NCBI RefSeq assembly: GCF_003055625.1
Contig: NZ_CP028811.1
Coordinates: 1,922,001 to 1,986,000, forward strand
From: Flavobacterium magnum
GTDB taxonomy: Bacteria > Bacteroidota > Bacteroidia > Flavobacteriales > Flavobacteriaceae
Reading direction: 5' to 3'
DNA: 64,000 bases
Below, in pieces: positions 33,837 to 41,347 of the stretch. Made by a program: the position numbers and the translations under genes. Under the pieces are notes generated by a model. That model did not search any database, was not told the DNA's origin, and saw only the letters and a list, made by a program, of their open reading frames with translations. Within the stretch, counting starts at the first letter, position 1. Each line of letters opens with the position of its first letter.

Positions 33837-34689
33837 GAAATCTTTGTCTCTATTGTTGTTAGCAGGGTTGCGCCTTTTCGCTCAAAACACGGAGGGTGCC
33901 GAAAGGCGTGAAAATACAGATAGAAAATGGGAGGCAGCTATAGACTTCCAAAGCAGGTACATCTGGCGCGGACAGGCTTACGGTGGCAGCACTACCGCTG
34001 TGCAGCCTTCATTTGCTTACAACCTGATTGGAGAGCTGACTGTGGGGATTTGGGCGACGCAAAATTTCCGATGTAAGGATTACCATACCGACGGCACGTC
34101 CGACGGGTATCGTGAATTCGATTTTGGATTGGACTACCAATTTGCAGATTTTTTATCTTTTGGTCTGTGGCAATACTACTGGCCGGCCCTACAGCAAGAC
34201 CTTGAAGCAGATACCCGTTTTTTTAACTATAGCACCAACAGTGTCACAACAGTTGACGCTGGGTTAACATTCGATTTCTCTGAAGATTACCGGCTCGCCT
34301 TCCAGGCGGCCTTGAATACGTTTATCGCTGGGAATGATTTCCGCTATGATAGTGCCGGCGATAATCCCGTGCAAAATTTCACGACATACGCTGAAATCGG
34401 ATATGTATTTAAGGACGTATTCGATCGTATTTCCACAAAAACATTTCGTAGTATCAACATTACCCCGGTGGTGGGTGCCGTGCTTAATAATCAGGCAGCA
34501 TACTACGCGGCTGGAGATTATAATAAAATTTCATTTATTAACCTTGCAGTCGCCGCATCGCGCGAATTTGACCTCGGGTTTGGCGTTAGTATGCCGGTAA
34601 CCATTAATTACACGCACAATGGCGCTGCTGCAAACACCTCATTGGAGGGGCGTGACTTTTTAACAGCTACCGTATCAATCAAATACTAA
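33829..34689 (+). CDS. TorF-family putative porin
   Basis: 286 residues from the ATG at 33829 (MLRKSLSLLLLAGLRLFAQ, a signal peptide), which overlaps the hybrid kinase stop codon; an ATG three codons earlier is possible. The mature protein is an outer-membrane barrel: AAIDFQSRYIWRGQAYGG, VQPSFAYNLIGELTVGIWA, REFDFGLDYQFADFLSFGLW, ending FLTATVSIKY. The SRYIWRGQ motif is typical of TorF-like putative porins. The overlap couples it to the kinase. Substrate unknown. Confidence 0.85.
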   Translation: MLRKSLSLLLLAGLRLFAQNTEGAERRENTDRKWEAAIDFQSRYIWRGQAYGGSTTAVQPSFAYNLIGELTVGIWATQNFRCKDYHTDGTSDGYREFDFGLDYQFADFLSFGLWQYYWPALQQDLEADTRFFNYSTNSVTTVDAGLTFDFSEDYRLAFQAALNTFIAGNDFRYDSAGDNPVQNFTTYAEIGYVFKDVFDRISTKTFRSINITPVVGAVLNNQAAYYAAGDYNKISFINLAVAASREFDLGFGVSMPVTINYTHNGAAANTSLEGRDFLTATVSIKY

Positions 34690-34730
34690 ACCGTAGATCG
34701 GCCGAAAGTAATCCACGTAACCACAAGGTT

Positions 34731-36056
34731 CTATTCGTGCACGTGCAATGGCTCCCCGTACAAATCGAATTCTGTCGCGTCGGTAATTTTTACCATAACA
34801 AAATCACCTGTTTTCACATAGTGCTTCGTGGCATCGATGAGTACTTCGTTATCCACGTCCGGACTGTCAAATTCGGTTCGTCCCACAAAATGCCCGCCTT
34901 CCTTTCTGTCGATAATGCATTTGAAGGTCTGCCCGATTTTCTCCTGGTTCAGGTCCCATGAAATCTGTGACTGCAACTCCATAATTTCGTTGGCCCGTTC
35001 CTGTTTTACTTCATCAGGCACATCATCTTCGAGCAGATACGCGTGCGTGTTTTCTTCATGAGAATAGGCAAAACAGCCCAAACGGTCGAATTTCATTTCC
35101 TGTACGAAATCCCTGAGCTTTTCGAAATCTTCCTGGGTTTCCCCCGGATACCCTACAATCAGGGTCGTCCTGATCGCCATACCAGGAACGGCCTCACGGA
35201 AATCCTTCAACAATCTTGTTGTTTTTTCCTGGGTGGTGCCGCGGCGCATCGACTTCAGGATGGAATCTGAAATGTGCTGCAGCGGAATATCGATATAGTT
35301 ACAGATTTTCGGCTCACGCTTCATGATTTCCAGTACATCCATCGGGAAGCCCGTAGGAAACGCATAATGCAGGCGGATCCATTCAATGCCTTCTACTTTG
35401 ACAAGCGCTTCGAGCAGTTCGCCAAGGTTTCGTTTCTTATACAGGTCAAGGCCATAATAGGTGAGGTCCTGCGCAATCAATATCAATTCCTTTACGCCGT
35501 CTTTGGCCAGCGTCTGTGCTTCCTTTACCAATTTCTCAATCGGTTGGGACACGTGCTTGCCGCGCATCAGCGGGATCGCGCAAAAACTGCACGGGCGGTC
35601 GCAGCCTTCGGCAATCTTAAGGTAGGCATAATTCTTTGGGGTGGTGGTGAGCCTTTCGCCCAGCAGTTCGTGTTTGTAATCGGCACCCAGCGCCTTGAGC
35701 AGCAAGGGCAATTCGGTGGTCCCGAAATACTGGTCGATATTCGGGATTTCTTTTTCCAGATCCGGACGATAGCGTTCTGACAGGCATCCGGTCACAAAAA
35801 CCTTGTCCACCAGGCCGCGTTCTTTTTTGTCGGCGTATTCCAAAATCATGTTGACAGATTCTGCTTTCGCATTATCGATAAACCCGCAGGTGTTGATGAC
35901 GATGATGTTGCCCTCTTCTTTTTCCGGCGCCTCGTGCTGTACATCCTTTCCGCTGGCGCGCAACTGGCCCATAAGCACCTCGCTGTCGTAGATATTTTTG
36001 GAGCAACCCAGCGTAATGACGTTTATTTTGTTCTTTTTTAGGGATTTAGTCCGCAT
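34731..36056 (-). CDS. rimO: Ribosomal protein uS12 methylthiotransferase RimO
   Basis: 441 residues. The N-terminal UPF0004 domain holds three cluster cysteines (Cys18 in VITLGCSKN, Cys57 in VINTCGFID, Cys91 in VTGCLSERY). The radical SAM core has EGCDRPCSFCAIP (Cys152, 156, 159), and a TRAM domain closes the protein. GCSKNIYDSE and YPGETQEDF separate RimO from MiaB. It adds a methylthio group to an aspartate of ribosomal protein S12, using SAM and two 4Fe-4S clusters. Confidence 0.96.
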   Translation of the reverse strand: MRTKSLKKNKINVITLGCSKNIYDSEVLMGQLRASGKDVQHEAPEKEEGNIIVINTCGFIDNAKAESVNMILEYADKKERGLVDKVFVTGCLSERYRPDLEKEIPNIDQYFGTTELPLLLKALGADYKHELLGERLTTTPKNYAYLKIAEGCDRPCSFCAIPLMRGKHVSQPIEKLVKEAQTLAKDGVKELILIAQDLTYYGLDLYKKRNLGELLEALVKVEGIEWIRLHYAFPTGFPMDVLEIMKREPKICNYIDIPLQHISDSILKSMRRGTTQEKTTRLLKDFREAVPGMAIRTTLIVGYPGETQEDFEKLRDFVQEMKFDRLGCFAYSHEENTHAYLLEDDVPDEVKQERANEIMELQSQISWDLNQEKIGQTFKCIIDRKEGGHFVGRTEFDSPDVDNEVLIDATKHYVKTGDFVMVKITDATEFDLYGEPLHVHE

Positions 36057-36114
36057 GTGTCTGAAATTTGAGGGTGCAAAAATACGGTTATTTTTTGGAT
36101 AATCTTTTGTTTCA

Positions 36115-36191
36115 GGAGCTAATCCTGCTGTCCGCTGTATCTTTTTCCTGCTGTGCCAGCAGCAAAAAGGATGCCGCTGCCATCAGGGCTA
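36115..36191 (-). repeat. Dispersed intergenic element, copy A (type copy)
   Basis: Minus strand, 77 bases. It runs from TAGCCCTGATGGCAGCGGCA through CTGCTGGCACAGCAG (a central hairpin, CTGCTG with CAGCAG) and GATACAGCGGACAGC to GGATTAGCTCC. The direct repeats GATGGCAGCGGCA and GATACAGCGGACA flank the hairpin. It lies between rimO and the FadL-like gene, downstream of the latter's stop codon on the same strand. Confidence 0.75.
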
Positions 36192-36196
36192 AAAAG

Positions 36197-36225
36197 AAAA
36201 TCCGTTCCACCCGGAACGGATTTTT
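36197..36225 (-). terminator. Terminator after the FadL-like gene
   Basis: AAAATCCGTTCC pairs with GGAACGGATTTT around a 4-base loop, with T-rich flanks on the minus strand, 28 bases after the stop codon at 36253 and just before the dispersed element. Confidence 0.8.
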
Positions 36226-36252
36226 ATCCAATTGGCGCTTTGTCCTTTAAGC

Positions 36253-37746
36253 TTAAAGTTCAAAAATCACTGTCAGACTCACATTGTGGTTTCTTTGGTT
36301 GATCGTGGCGGTATCGGTCAGGCCCTGCGAAAACGAAGATTGCTGGTAATCCCTTCTGGCCTTGGTGTAGGAAATATCCACCTTGGTGTCTCCGAAACTG
36401 TAACCCAATCCGGCGGAATAGGCATTGAGGTCGCTCATGATGGCGTCATTTTTGTACGGACTCTGCTCAAAACGGTAACCGCCCCTGAGGCTCCATTTTT
36501 TGATGCGGTATTCGCCGCCTACCCGCAGTTCGCCCGAGGTATCCAGTAAATCGTTGATCTGGGTATTCGCCTTGGCAATCAAAAGATCGCTTTTCGGCTT
36601 GAGGCGTGTGTTGGAATAATCTTTCATCGCATAATCCACGCTGATCAGTCCGCTCTTCCCGAAAACATAAGCTACACTTCCGGTATAACGGCCCGGCGTC
36701 TGCAATTTGTATGTCGGATAAATGAACCTGATGTTCGGGTCTGCAAAAAAATCGCCTTCGTTGGGTGCTGTATTTAAGGTGCTGACCTTGAGGGTCTGCA
36801 GCATCTCGTCTTTGAGGCTGTACCAGGTCGGCGACTCATAAGACAACCCCACACGGATTTCGTTGTTCAGTTTGGCAATGGCACCCAACTGGAATGAGAA
36901 TCCCGATCCGTAAGTGGTCAGGTCATTGCTGAAACGCAGCGCCTGCAAGCCATTGGCATCATCATGTCCGGGTGAATCAAGGTAATCCTCGTAAAAACTC
37001 GTGTGCCTTGTATAATCTGTAAAGTGGGAATTGAGGTTTAAACCGAAATAGTATTTATCCTTGTACGAAATTGCGGCATTAAAAGATAATTTGCCATTGT
37101 AACCGGTACTGGTAATGGTATTCTCCTGGTAAAAATTGTTCGCTCCCGTAATCGCTGATGCGTACGTTGCATTGCCAACCGGATTAATAGCATAGCCTTC
37201 AAACCCAAGGTAAGCCTGTTGTTCCGCGTAGGTCAGGTCTTCAAAATTGTTGTCTGTGATTCTTGAAACAGGTACGCCGTTCGCATAACTCAGAAAATAG
37301 TCTGCAACGGAATTATCGTTGTGTCCCCTATAAAAAACAGAATTGTCAAACAGGTTTGCATTTTCGTAATTGATCCCGAGCGCCAGCTTATTCCATCCGC
37401 TCTTTTCGCTCTTATCGGTAAAAACCCATATGCCTCCCACTTGGTTTAAGTCGAATGTATTGTCGTTTTCGCGATATTTTTCGCCGAAATAATTCGAACG
37501 GTTTGTAGTGTTTACGCTGCTCATCGTCAACGCTGCCTGGTTGTTCGAAAATACTGCCGACCCTGCAGGATTGACGCTCAGAGATGAAAAATCGCCGCCC
37601 AGCGCGCCGAAGGCCCCACCCATCGCGCGGAACCTGGCCGTGCCATTCAGGTTGTCCTGCGCATAACGAAGCGCGTCGGTGAAATCCTGTGCCTGTAACC
37701 CGTTGGCTGCAAGCCCTAAAAATAAAATTGATAAATACTTTTTCAT
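36253..37746 (-). CDS. OmpP1/FadL family outer-membrane transporter
   Basis: 497 residues. Signal peptide MKKYLSILFLGLAANGLQAQ, then DFTDALRYAQDNLNGTARFRAMGGAFGALGGDFSSLSVNPAGSAVF, the hatch region typical of FadL-like proteins. A long barrel follows (LGAIAKLNNEIRVGLSYESPTWY, GGEYRIKKWSLRGGYRFEQSPY, NHNVSLTVIFEL). Flavobacterial members are often labelled hemin receptor, but the family mainly imports hydrophobic compounds; the substrate here is unknown. It ends with a typical C-terminal outer-membrane strand. Confidence 0.9.
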   Translation of the reverse strand: MKKYLSILFLGLAANGLQAQDFTDALRYAQDNLNGTARFRAMGGAFGALGGDFSSLSVNPAGSAVFSNNQAALTMSSVNTTNRSNYFGEKYRENDNTFDLNQVGGIWVFTDKSEKSGWNKLALGINYENANLFDNSVFYRGHNDNSVADYFLSYANGVPVSRITDNNFEDLTYAEQQAYLGFEGYAINPVGNATYASAITGANNFYQENTITSTGYNGKLSFNAAISYKDKYYFGLNLNSHFTDYTRHTSFYEDYLDSPGHDDANGLQALRFSNDLTTYGSGFSFQLGAIAKLNNEIRVGLSYESPTWYSLKDEMLQTLKVSTLNTAPNEGDFFADPNIRFIYPTYKLQTPGRYTGSVAYVFGKSGLISVDYAMKDYSNTRLKPKSDLLIAKANTQINDLLDTSGELRVGGEYRIKKWSLRGGYRFEQSPYKNDAIMSDLNAYSAGLGYSFGDTKVDISYTKARRDYQQSSFSQGLTDTATINQRNHNVSLTVIFEL

Positions 37747-37809
37747 ATTGATGATTAATTTTTGGTCAAAAAAATACCTATGCTGAACACAGGTATTTGT
37801 TATTGTTGA

Positions 37810-38742
37810 TTATCCTCTTCTGCCACCACCACCACTGCTGCTTCTGCCGCCACCGCCGCCACCGCCGTAGCTTCCGCCTGATGAACGGCTGCCTCCGGAT
37901 GAACTTGGCGTGTAAGACCGCGAGTTAGAAGATGATGAACTTCTGGTTGGAGTGTAAGTGCCGCTGCTTCGCGTTGAAGTTGAAGGCGCATTGTTGGAGT
38001 AGTTCGTATTCCTTGTGCCGGAATTGCGCGTTGAATAACTTGTTACTGATCTCCTGCCGCTATTATTACTGGCGTCACTTCTGCCATAATTGCGGCTGCC
38101 TGATCTGCCGATAGCTGCGTAATTATTTCTTCTTCCAGCATTAACTCCATAGTTGTATCCGGATCCACGTCTTCCATTGCTGTAGGCGTAGTTGCCGTAG
38201 TGATGGTGCCCGTAATAACCTCCGTAATAGCCGCCCCAGTATGGTGAGTAGTAGCCTCCCCAGCCCCAGCCTGAGTAGTAGCCCCAGCTTGGCCCGTACC
38301 ACGAATTCCATCCCCAGCCGATATTCCAGTTCCACCCCGGGCTATACCATCCCCACCCGAGGCTTGGCCCGTACCAGTTGTTCCATCCCCAACTGTTGTC
38401 GTATACATTGACCACGACATTTTCATTGCTTCCCCATCCGCCGTTATCGTTGGCATCACGATACGTATTGCCGGTGGTGTCTGAGACGGATGAATAATTG
38501 TCAACATCGGTAAAAACCTCTGAGGATTGTTGTTTGGCATCAAAATAGTCCTTGTAGGCCTGGTTATTAGCGTTTGACGCAGTTTCTTTCGTCCGGACAT
38601 CGCTGCCGGCGGCTCCGTAAACGCCATCACGATCGTAGTAGGAAGTATTCTGATATGAACCGCAGGACGCGGCCAGCAGCGCGATCAAACCCAAAACGGG
38701 CCAGGCGCGAAGCGATCTGAAGTGAGCATAATAAGTTTTCAT
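37810..38742 (-). CDS. Predicted lipoprotein with W/Y/G-rich and S/R/G-rich low-complexity regions
   Basis: 310 residues from MKTYYAHFRSLRAWPVLG; an ATG at 38775 would extend upstream past the promoter element and is rejected. The lipobox LIALLAASC gives a lipid-anchored protein. Residues about 90-190 are an extraordinary run of Trp, Tyr and Gly (GWGWYSPGWNW, YYGGYYGHHHYGNY). The C-terminal third is Ser/Arg/Gly/Thr-rich and ends in poly-Gly. No fold or family is recognised. Neighbouring proS is divergent and its promoter overlaps this gene's promoter. Confidence 0.75.
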   Translation of the reverse strand: MKTYYAHFRSLRAWPVLGLIALLAASCGSYQNTSYYDRDGVYGAAGSDVRTKETASNANNQAYKDYFDAKQQSSEVFTDVDNYSSVSDTTGNTYRDANDNGGWGSNENVVVNVYDNSWGWNNWYGPSLGWGWYSPGWNWNIGWGWNSWYGPSWGYYSGWGWGGYYSPYWGGYYGGYYGHHHYGNYAYSNGRRGSGYNYGVNAGRRNNYAAIGRSGSRNYGRSDASNNSGRRSVTSYSTRNSGTRNTNYSNNAPSTSTRSSGTYTPTRSSSSSNSRSYTPSSSGGSRSSGGSYGGGGGGGRSSSGGGGRRG

Positions 38743-38762
38743 AGTCTGTAGCTTTTTTATTG

Positions 38763-38790
38763 TTGGACAACACAAAAATAAGTAGTTTTG
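38763..38790 (+). promoter_or_regulatory. proS promoter
   Basis: TTG (38763-38765), 17 bases, then TAGTTTTG (38783-38790), a full Bacteroidota promoter 53 bases before the chosen proS start. Confidence 0.65.
38773..38780 (-). promoter_or_regulatory. Promoter -7 element for the W/Y/G-rich lipoprotein, overlapping the proS promoter
   Basis: TATTTTTG on the minus strand, an exact TAnnTTTG match lying inside the spacer of the proS promoter, so the two divergent promoters exclude each other physically. Confidence 0.5.
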
Positions 38791-38843
38791 CGAAACTTTT
38801 TAGTTAAATAAAGTTAAACCTGATTTATCTCAATTTATTGTAT

Positions 38844-40322
38844 ATGAGCAAGAATCTCACAACGAGGGAAGACGATTATTCGAAATGGTATAATGAACTG
38901 GTTGTAAAGGCCGACCTCGCTGAAAATTCCGGGGTTAAGGGCTGCATGGTCATCAAGCCGTACGGGTATGCGATTTGGGAAAAAATGCAGGCGGAACTCG
39001 ACAGGATGTTTAAGGAAACCGGCCATCAAAATGCCTACTTTCCTTTGTTTGTGCCCAAAAGCATGTTTGAAGCCGAGGAAAAGAACGCTGAAGGCTTTGC
39101 AAAAGAGTGCGCAATAGTCACGCATTATCGCTTAAAGAATGACCCGGACAAGCCGGGCAAACTGATGGTCGATCCCAATGCCAAACTGGAAGAAGAACTG
39201 ATCGTACGCCCGACAAGTGAGGCGATTATCTGGTCAACATACAAAAAATGGATCCAGTCGCACCGCGACCTGCCGCTCCTGATTAACCAATGGGCCAACG
39301 TGGTACGTTGGGAAATGCGCACCAGGCTGTTTTTGCGCACCGCCGAATTCCTCTGGCAGGAAGGGCATACCGCCCACGCCACAAGAAGTGAGGCGATCGA
39401 AGAATCTGAGAAAATGATGAACGTGTATGCGGATTTCGTCGAGAACTTCATGGGAATTCCGGTCATCAAGGGGCTCAAGACAGAGACAGAGCGGTTTGCA
39501 GGGGCTGAAGAAACCTACTGTATCGAGGCGCTGATGCAGGACGGAAAGGCATTGCAGGCGGGGACGTCACATTTCCTTGGGCAGAATTTTGCGAAAGCTT
39601 TCGATGTGAAGTTTGCCAATCACGAAGGGAAACTTGAGCACGTATGGGGCACGTCGTGGGGAGTATCTACGCGGCTTATGGGTGCCTTGGTGATGACGCA
39701 TTCTGATGACAACGGCCTCGTATTGCCGCCAAACCTTGCGCCGATCCAGGTTGTGATTGTGCCCATATATAAGTCGGAAGAGGAATTTGCCGCGGTTTCG
39801 GAAGCGGCGCAGACACTGGTCTCGCAGTTTAAGAAACTGAGGATTTCAGTGAAATTCGACGACCGTACCACGCAAAAACCCGGCTTTAAGTTTGCCGAAT
39901 GGGAGCTGAAAGGCGTGCCGGTGCGTATCGCGATAGGGCCGAAGGATCTTGAAAACGGCACCTTTGAAGTGGCCAGAAGGGATACCCTTTCAAAAGAAAT
40001 TGTGCTTAAGGACAGTATCGTGAACTATGTAAACGACCTTCTGGAGACCATCCAGCAGAGCCTTTTCAACAAGGCACTTGATTATCGCAATACCCATATC
40101 ACCGAGGTGCAAAATTTCGACGAATTCAGGGAAGTGCTTGAAAATAAAGGCGGCTTCATCGCGGCACACTGGGATGGCACTGCTGAAACCGAGGAAAAAA
40201 TAAAGGAACTTACCAAGGCGACGATCCGATGCATCGCGTTGGACCGTGTGGCTGAAACCGGCGTTTGCGTCCTGACCGGCAAGCCTTCGCAGGGCAGGGT
40301 ATTGTTCGCGAAAGCGTATTAA
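38844..40322 (+). CDS. proS: Proline-tRNA ligase (archaeal/eukaryotic-type ProS)
   Basis: 492 residues from [20 protein letters not shown] (a possible ATG lies two codons earlier at 38838). [25 protein letters not shown] is the N-terminal region of the ProS type without the bacterial editing insertion. [12 protein letters not shown] and [26 protein letters not shown] are class II motif 2; the anticodon-binding domain follows ([12 protein letters not shown]). It charges tRNA-Pro with proline. The size and motifs are those of the eukaryote-like form carried by many Bacteroidota. Confidence 0.97.
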   Translation: MSKNLTTREDDYSKWYNELVVKADLAENSGVKGCMVIKPYGYAIWEKMQAELDRMFKETGHQNAYFPLFVPKSMFEAEEKNAEGFAKECAIVTHYRLKNDPDKPGKLMVDPNAKLEEELIVRPTSEAIIWSTYKKWIQSHRDLPLLINQWANVVRWEMRTRLFLRTAEFLWQEGHTAHATRSEAIEESEKMMNVYADFVENFMGIPVIKGLKTETERFAGAEETYCIEALMQDGKALQAGTSHFLGQNFAKAFDVKFANHEGKLEHVWGTSWGVSTRLMGALVMTHSDDNGLVLPPNLAPIQVVIVPIYKSEEEFAAVSEAAQTLVSQFKKLRISVKFDDRTTQKPGFKFAEWELKGVPVRIAIGPKDLENGTFEVARRDTLSKEIVLKDSIVNYVNDLLETIQQSLFNKALDYRNTHITEVQNFDEFREVLENKGGFIAAHWDGTAETEEKIKELTKATIRCIALDRVAETGVCVLTGKPSQGRVLFAKAY

Positions 40323-40375
40323 AAACGCCCCTTTCTAAAGTTTTTAAAATAATTTGAAAAAATAAGCTGAAGGTA

Positions 40376-40405
40376 TTGCGCGAATAAAAAATAGTTGTAT
40401 TTTTG
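40376..40405 (+). promoter_or_regulatory. Promoter of the tRNA-Glu genes
   Basis: TTG (40376-40378), exactly 19 bases, then TATTTTTG (40398-40405), 19 bases before the first tRNA. The 322-base gap between proS and rpsT holds this promoter and the two tRNA genes. Confidence 0.75.
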
Positions 40406-40424
40406 CATCCGCATTAGAGAAGCA

Positions 40425-40496
40425 GGCCCGTTCGTCTATCGGTTAGGACGCCAGGTTTTCATCCTGGTAAGGGGGGTTCGATTCCCCCACGGGCTA
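40425..40496 (+). tRNA. tRNA-Glu (anticodon UUC), first copy
   Basis: 72 bases. Acceptor stem GGCCCGT with ACGGGCT (G1-U72 wobble), D-arm GTCTATCGGTTAGGAC, anticodon arm CCAGG-TTTTCAT-CCTGG with anticodon TTC, T-arm GTTCGATTC, discriminator A. CCA is not encoded. Confidence 0.95.
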
Positions 40497-40541
40497 CGAA
40501 AGTTCAATCCAATATTGACAAATCTGAACCGGATGAATAAT

Positions 40542-40613
40542 GGTCCGTTCGTCTAGGGGTTAGGACGCCAGGTTTTCATCCTGGTAACAGGGGTTCGATT
40601 CCCCTACGGACTA
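40542..40613 (+). tRNA. tRNA-Glu (anticodon UUC), second copy
   Basis: 72 bases. Acceptor stem GGTCCGT with ACGGACT, the same anticodon arm as the first copy (anticodon TTC), T-arm GTTCGATTC. Relative to the first copy the acceptor stem differs by a compensated C-G to T-A pair. It lies 45 bases after the first copy and probably shares its promoter; rpsT follows 32 bases later. Confidence 0.95.
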
Positions 40614-40645
40614 CATAATTGAATATTAAAGAAACAAATTAAGAA

Positions 40646-40897
40646 ATGGCAAATCATAAGTCAGCTTTAAAGAGAATCAGGAGTAACGAGAAGAAGAGGG
40701 TGTTAAACAGGTACCAGCACAAAACGACGCGTAATGCTATCAAAGCGCTTAGGATGGCTACCGATAAAAACGAAGCTTCTTCAAAGTTGTCTGCCGTGAT
40801 TTCGATGATTGATAAATTGGCTAAGAAAAATATCATTCACGATAATAAAGCAGCCAACCTGAAGTCAAAATTGACCAAACAAGTAGCTAAATTGTAA
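40646..40897 (+). CDS. rpsT: Small ribosomal subunit protein bS20
   Basis: 83 residues beginning MANHKSALKRIRSNEKKRVLNRY, the bS20 N-terminus, and wholly helical and basic. It binds 16S rRNA in the 30S subunit. It sits 32 bases after the second tRNA-Glu gene with no promoter of its own visible, so it is probably co-transcribed with the tRNAs. Confidence 0.98.
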   Translation: MANHKSALKRIRSNEKKRVLNRYQHKTTRNAIKALRMATDKNEASSKLSAVISMIDKLAKKNIIHDNKAANLKSKLTKQVAKL

Positions 40898-40920
40898 GCA
40901 TACGTTGCTAAGATATACTG

Positions 40921-40947
40921 AAGGTTCCTTTACGGAGCCTTTTTTTA
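40921..40947 (+). terminator. Terminator after rpsT
   Basis: AAGGTTCC pairs with GGAGCCTT (one wobble) around TTTAC and is followed by a T-run reaching the stop codon of the convergent receiver gene. Confidence 0.8.
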
Positions 40948-41346
40948 TGCCTTAAATTTAGCAAGGATGCAGTCCAGCATTTCTTTGGTGAGCGGCTTCG
41001 GCAGGAAATCGAGGACCATCCCGAAATCGCGCGATTTACGGATATCATTCGGATCGATGGACGATGAAAGCAAAATGATCTTTGCATTCCGGTAATTCGT
41101 GTACAGGTTTTTGTTAAACTGCTCAAGAAACTCCCAGCCATCCATTACGGGCATATTCAGGTCGAGCAAAATCAGCAGCTCTTCGGGATCTCCGGATTGG
41201 TGCTGTTGATCGGTAAGATAAGCGATGGCTTCCTCGCCGTTTGACAGGGTGATGACGTTGGTGGCAAAATTGGCTCTTGCGATTACCATTTTCGAAAGTA
41301 GTAATGCGATGGGGTCGTCGTCAATACAGATTACTTTGTGGAGCAT
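40945..41346 (-). CDS. Single-domain CheY-like response regulator
   Basis: 133 residues, a receiver domain only. KVICIDDDPIALLLS gives the acidic pair, LILLDLNMPVMDGW the phospho-acceptor Asp62, IILLSSSI the Ser/Thr strand and LPKPLTKEMLD the Lys. It has no output domain and should work by protein interaction or as a relay step. It starts one base after the PAS kinase gene stops, so the two are one operon. Confidence 0.92.
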   Translation of the reverse strand: MLHKVICIDDDPIALLLSKMVIARANFATNVITLSNGEEAIAYLTDQQHQSGDPEELLILLDLNMPVMDGWEFLEQFNKNLYTNYRNAKIILLSSSIDPNDIRKSRDFGMVLDFLPKPLTKEMLDCILAKFKA

Positions 41347-41347
41347 T

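Noticed and set aside
38043..38630. A 195-residue open frame within the W/Y/G-rich lipoprotein gene on the same strand
   Set aside because: It is a frame shadow of the low-complexity coding sequence, with no start context, signal or family resemblance.
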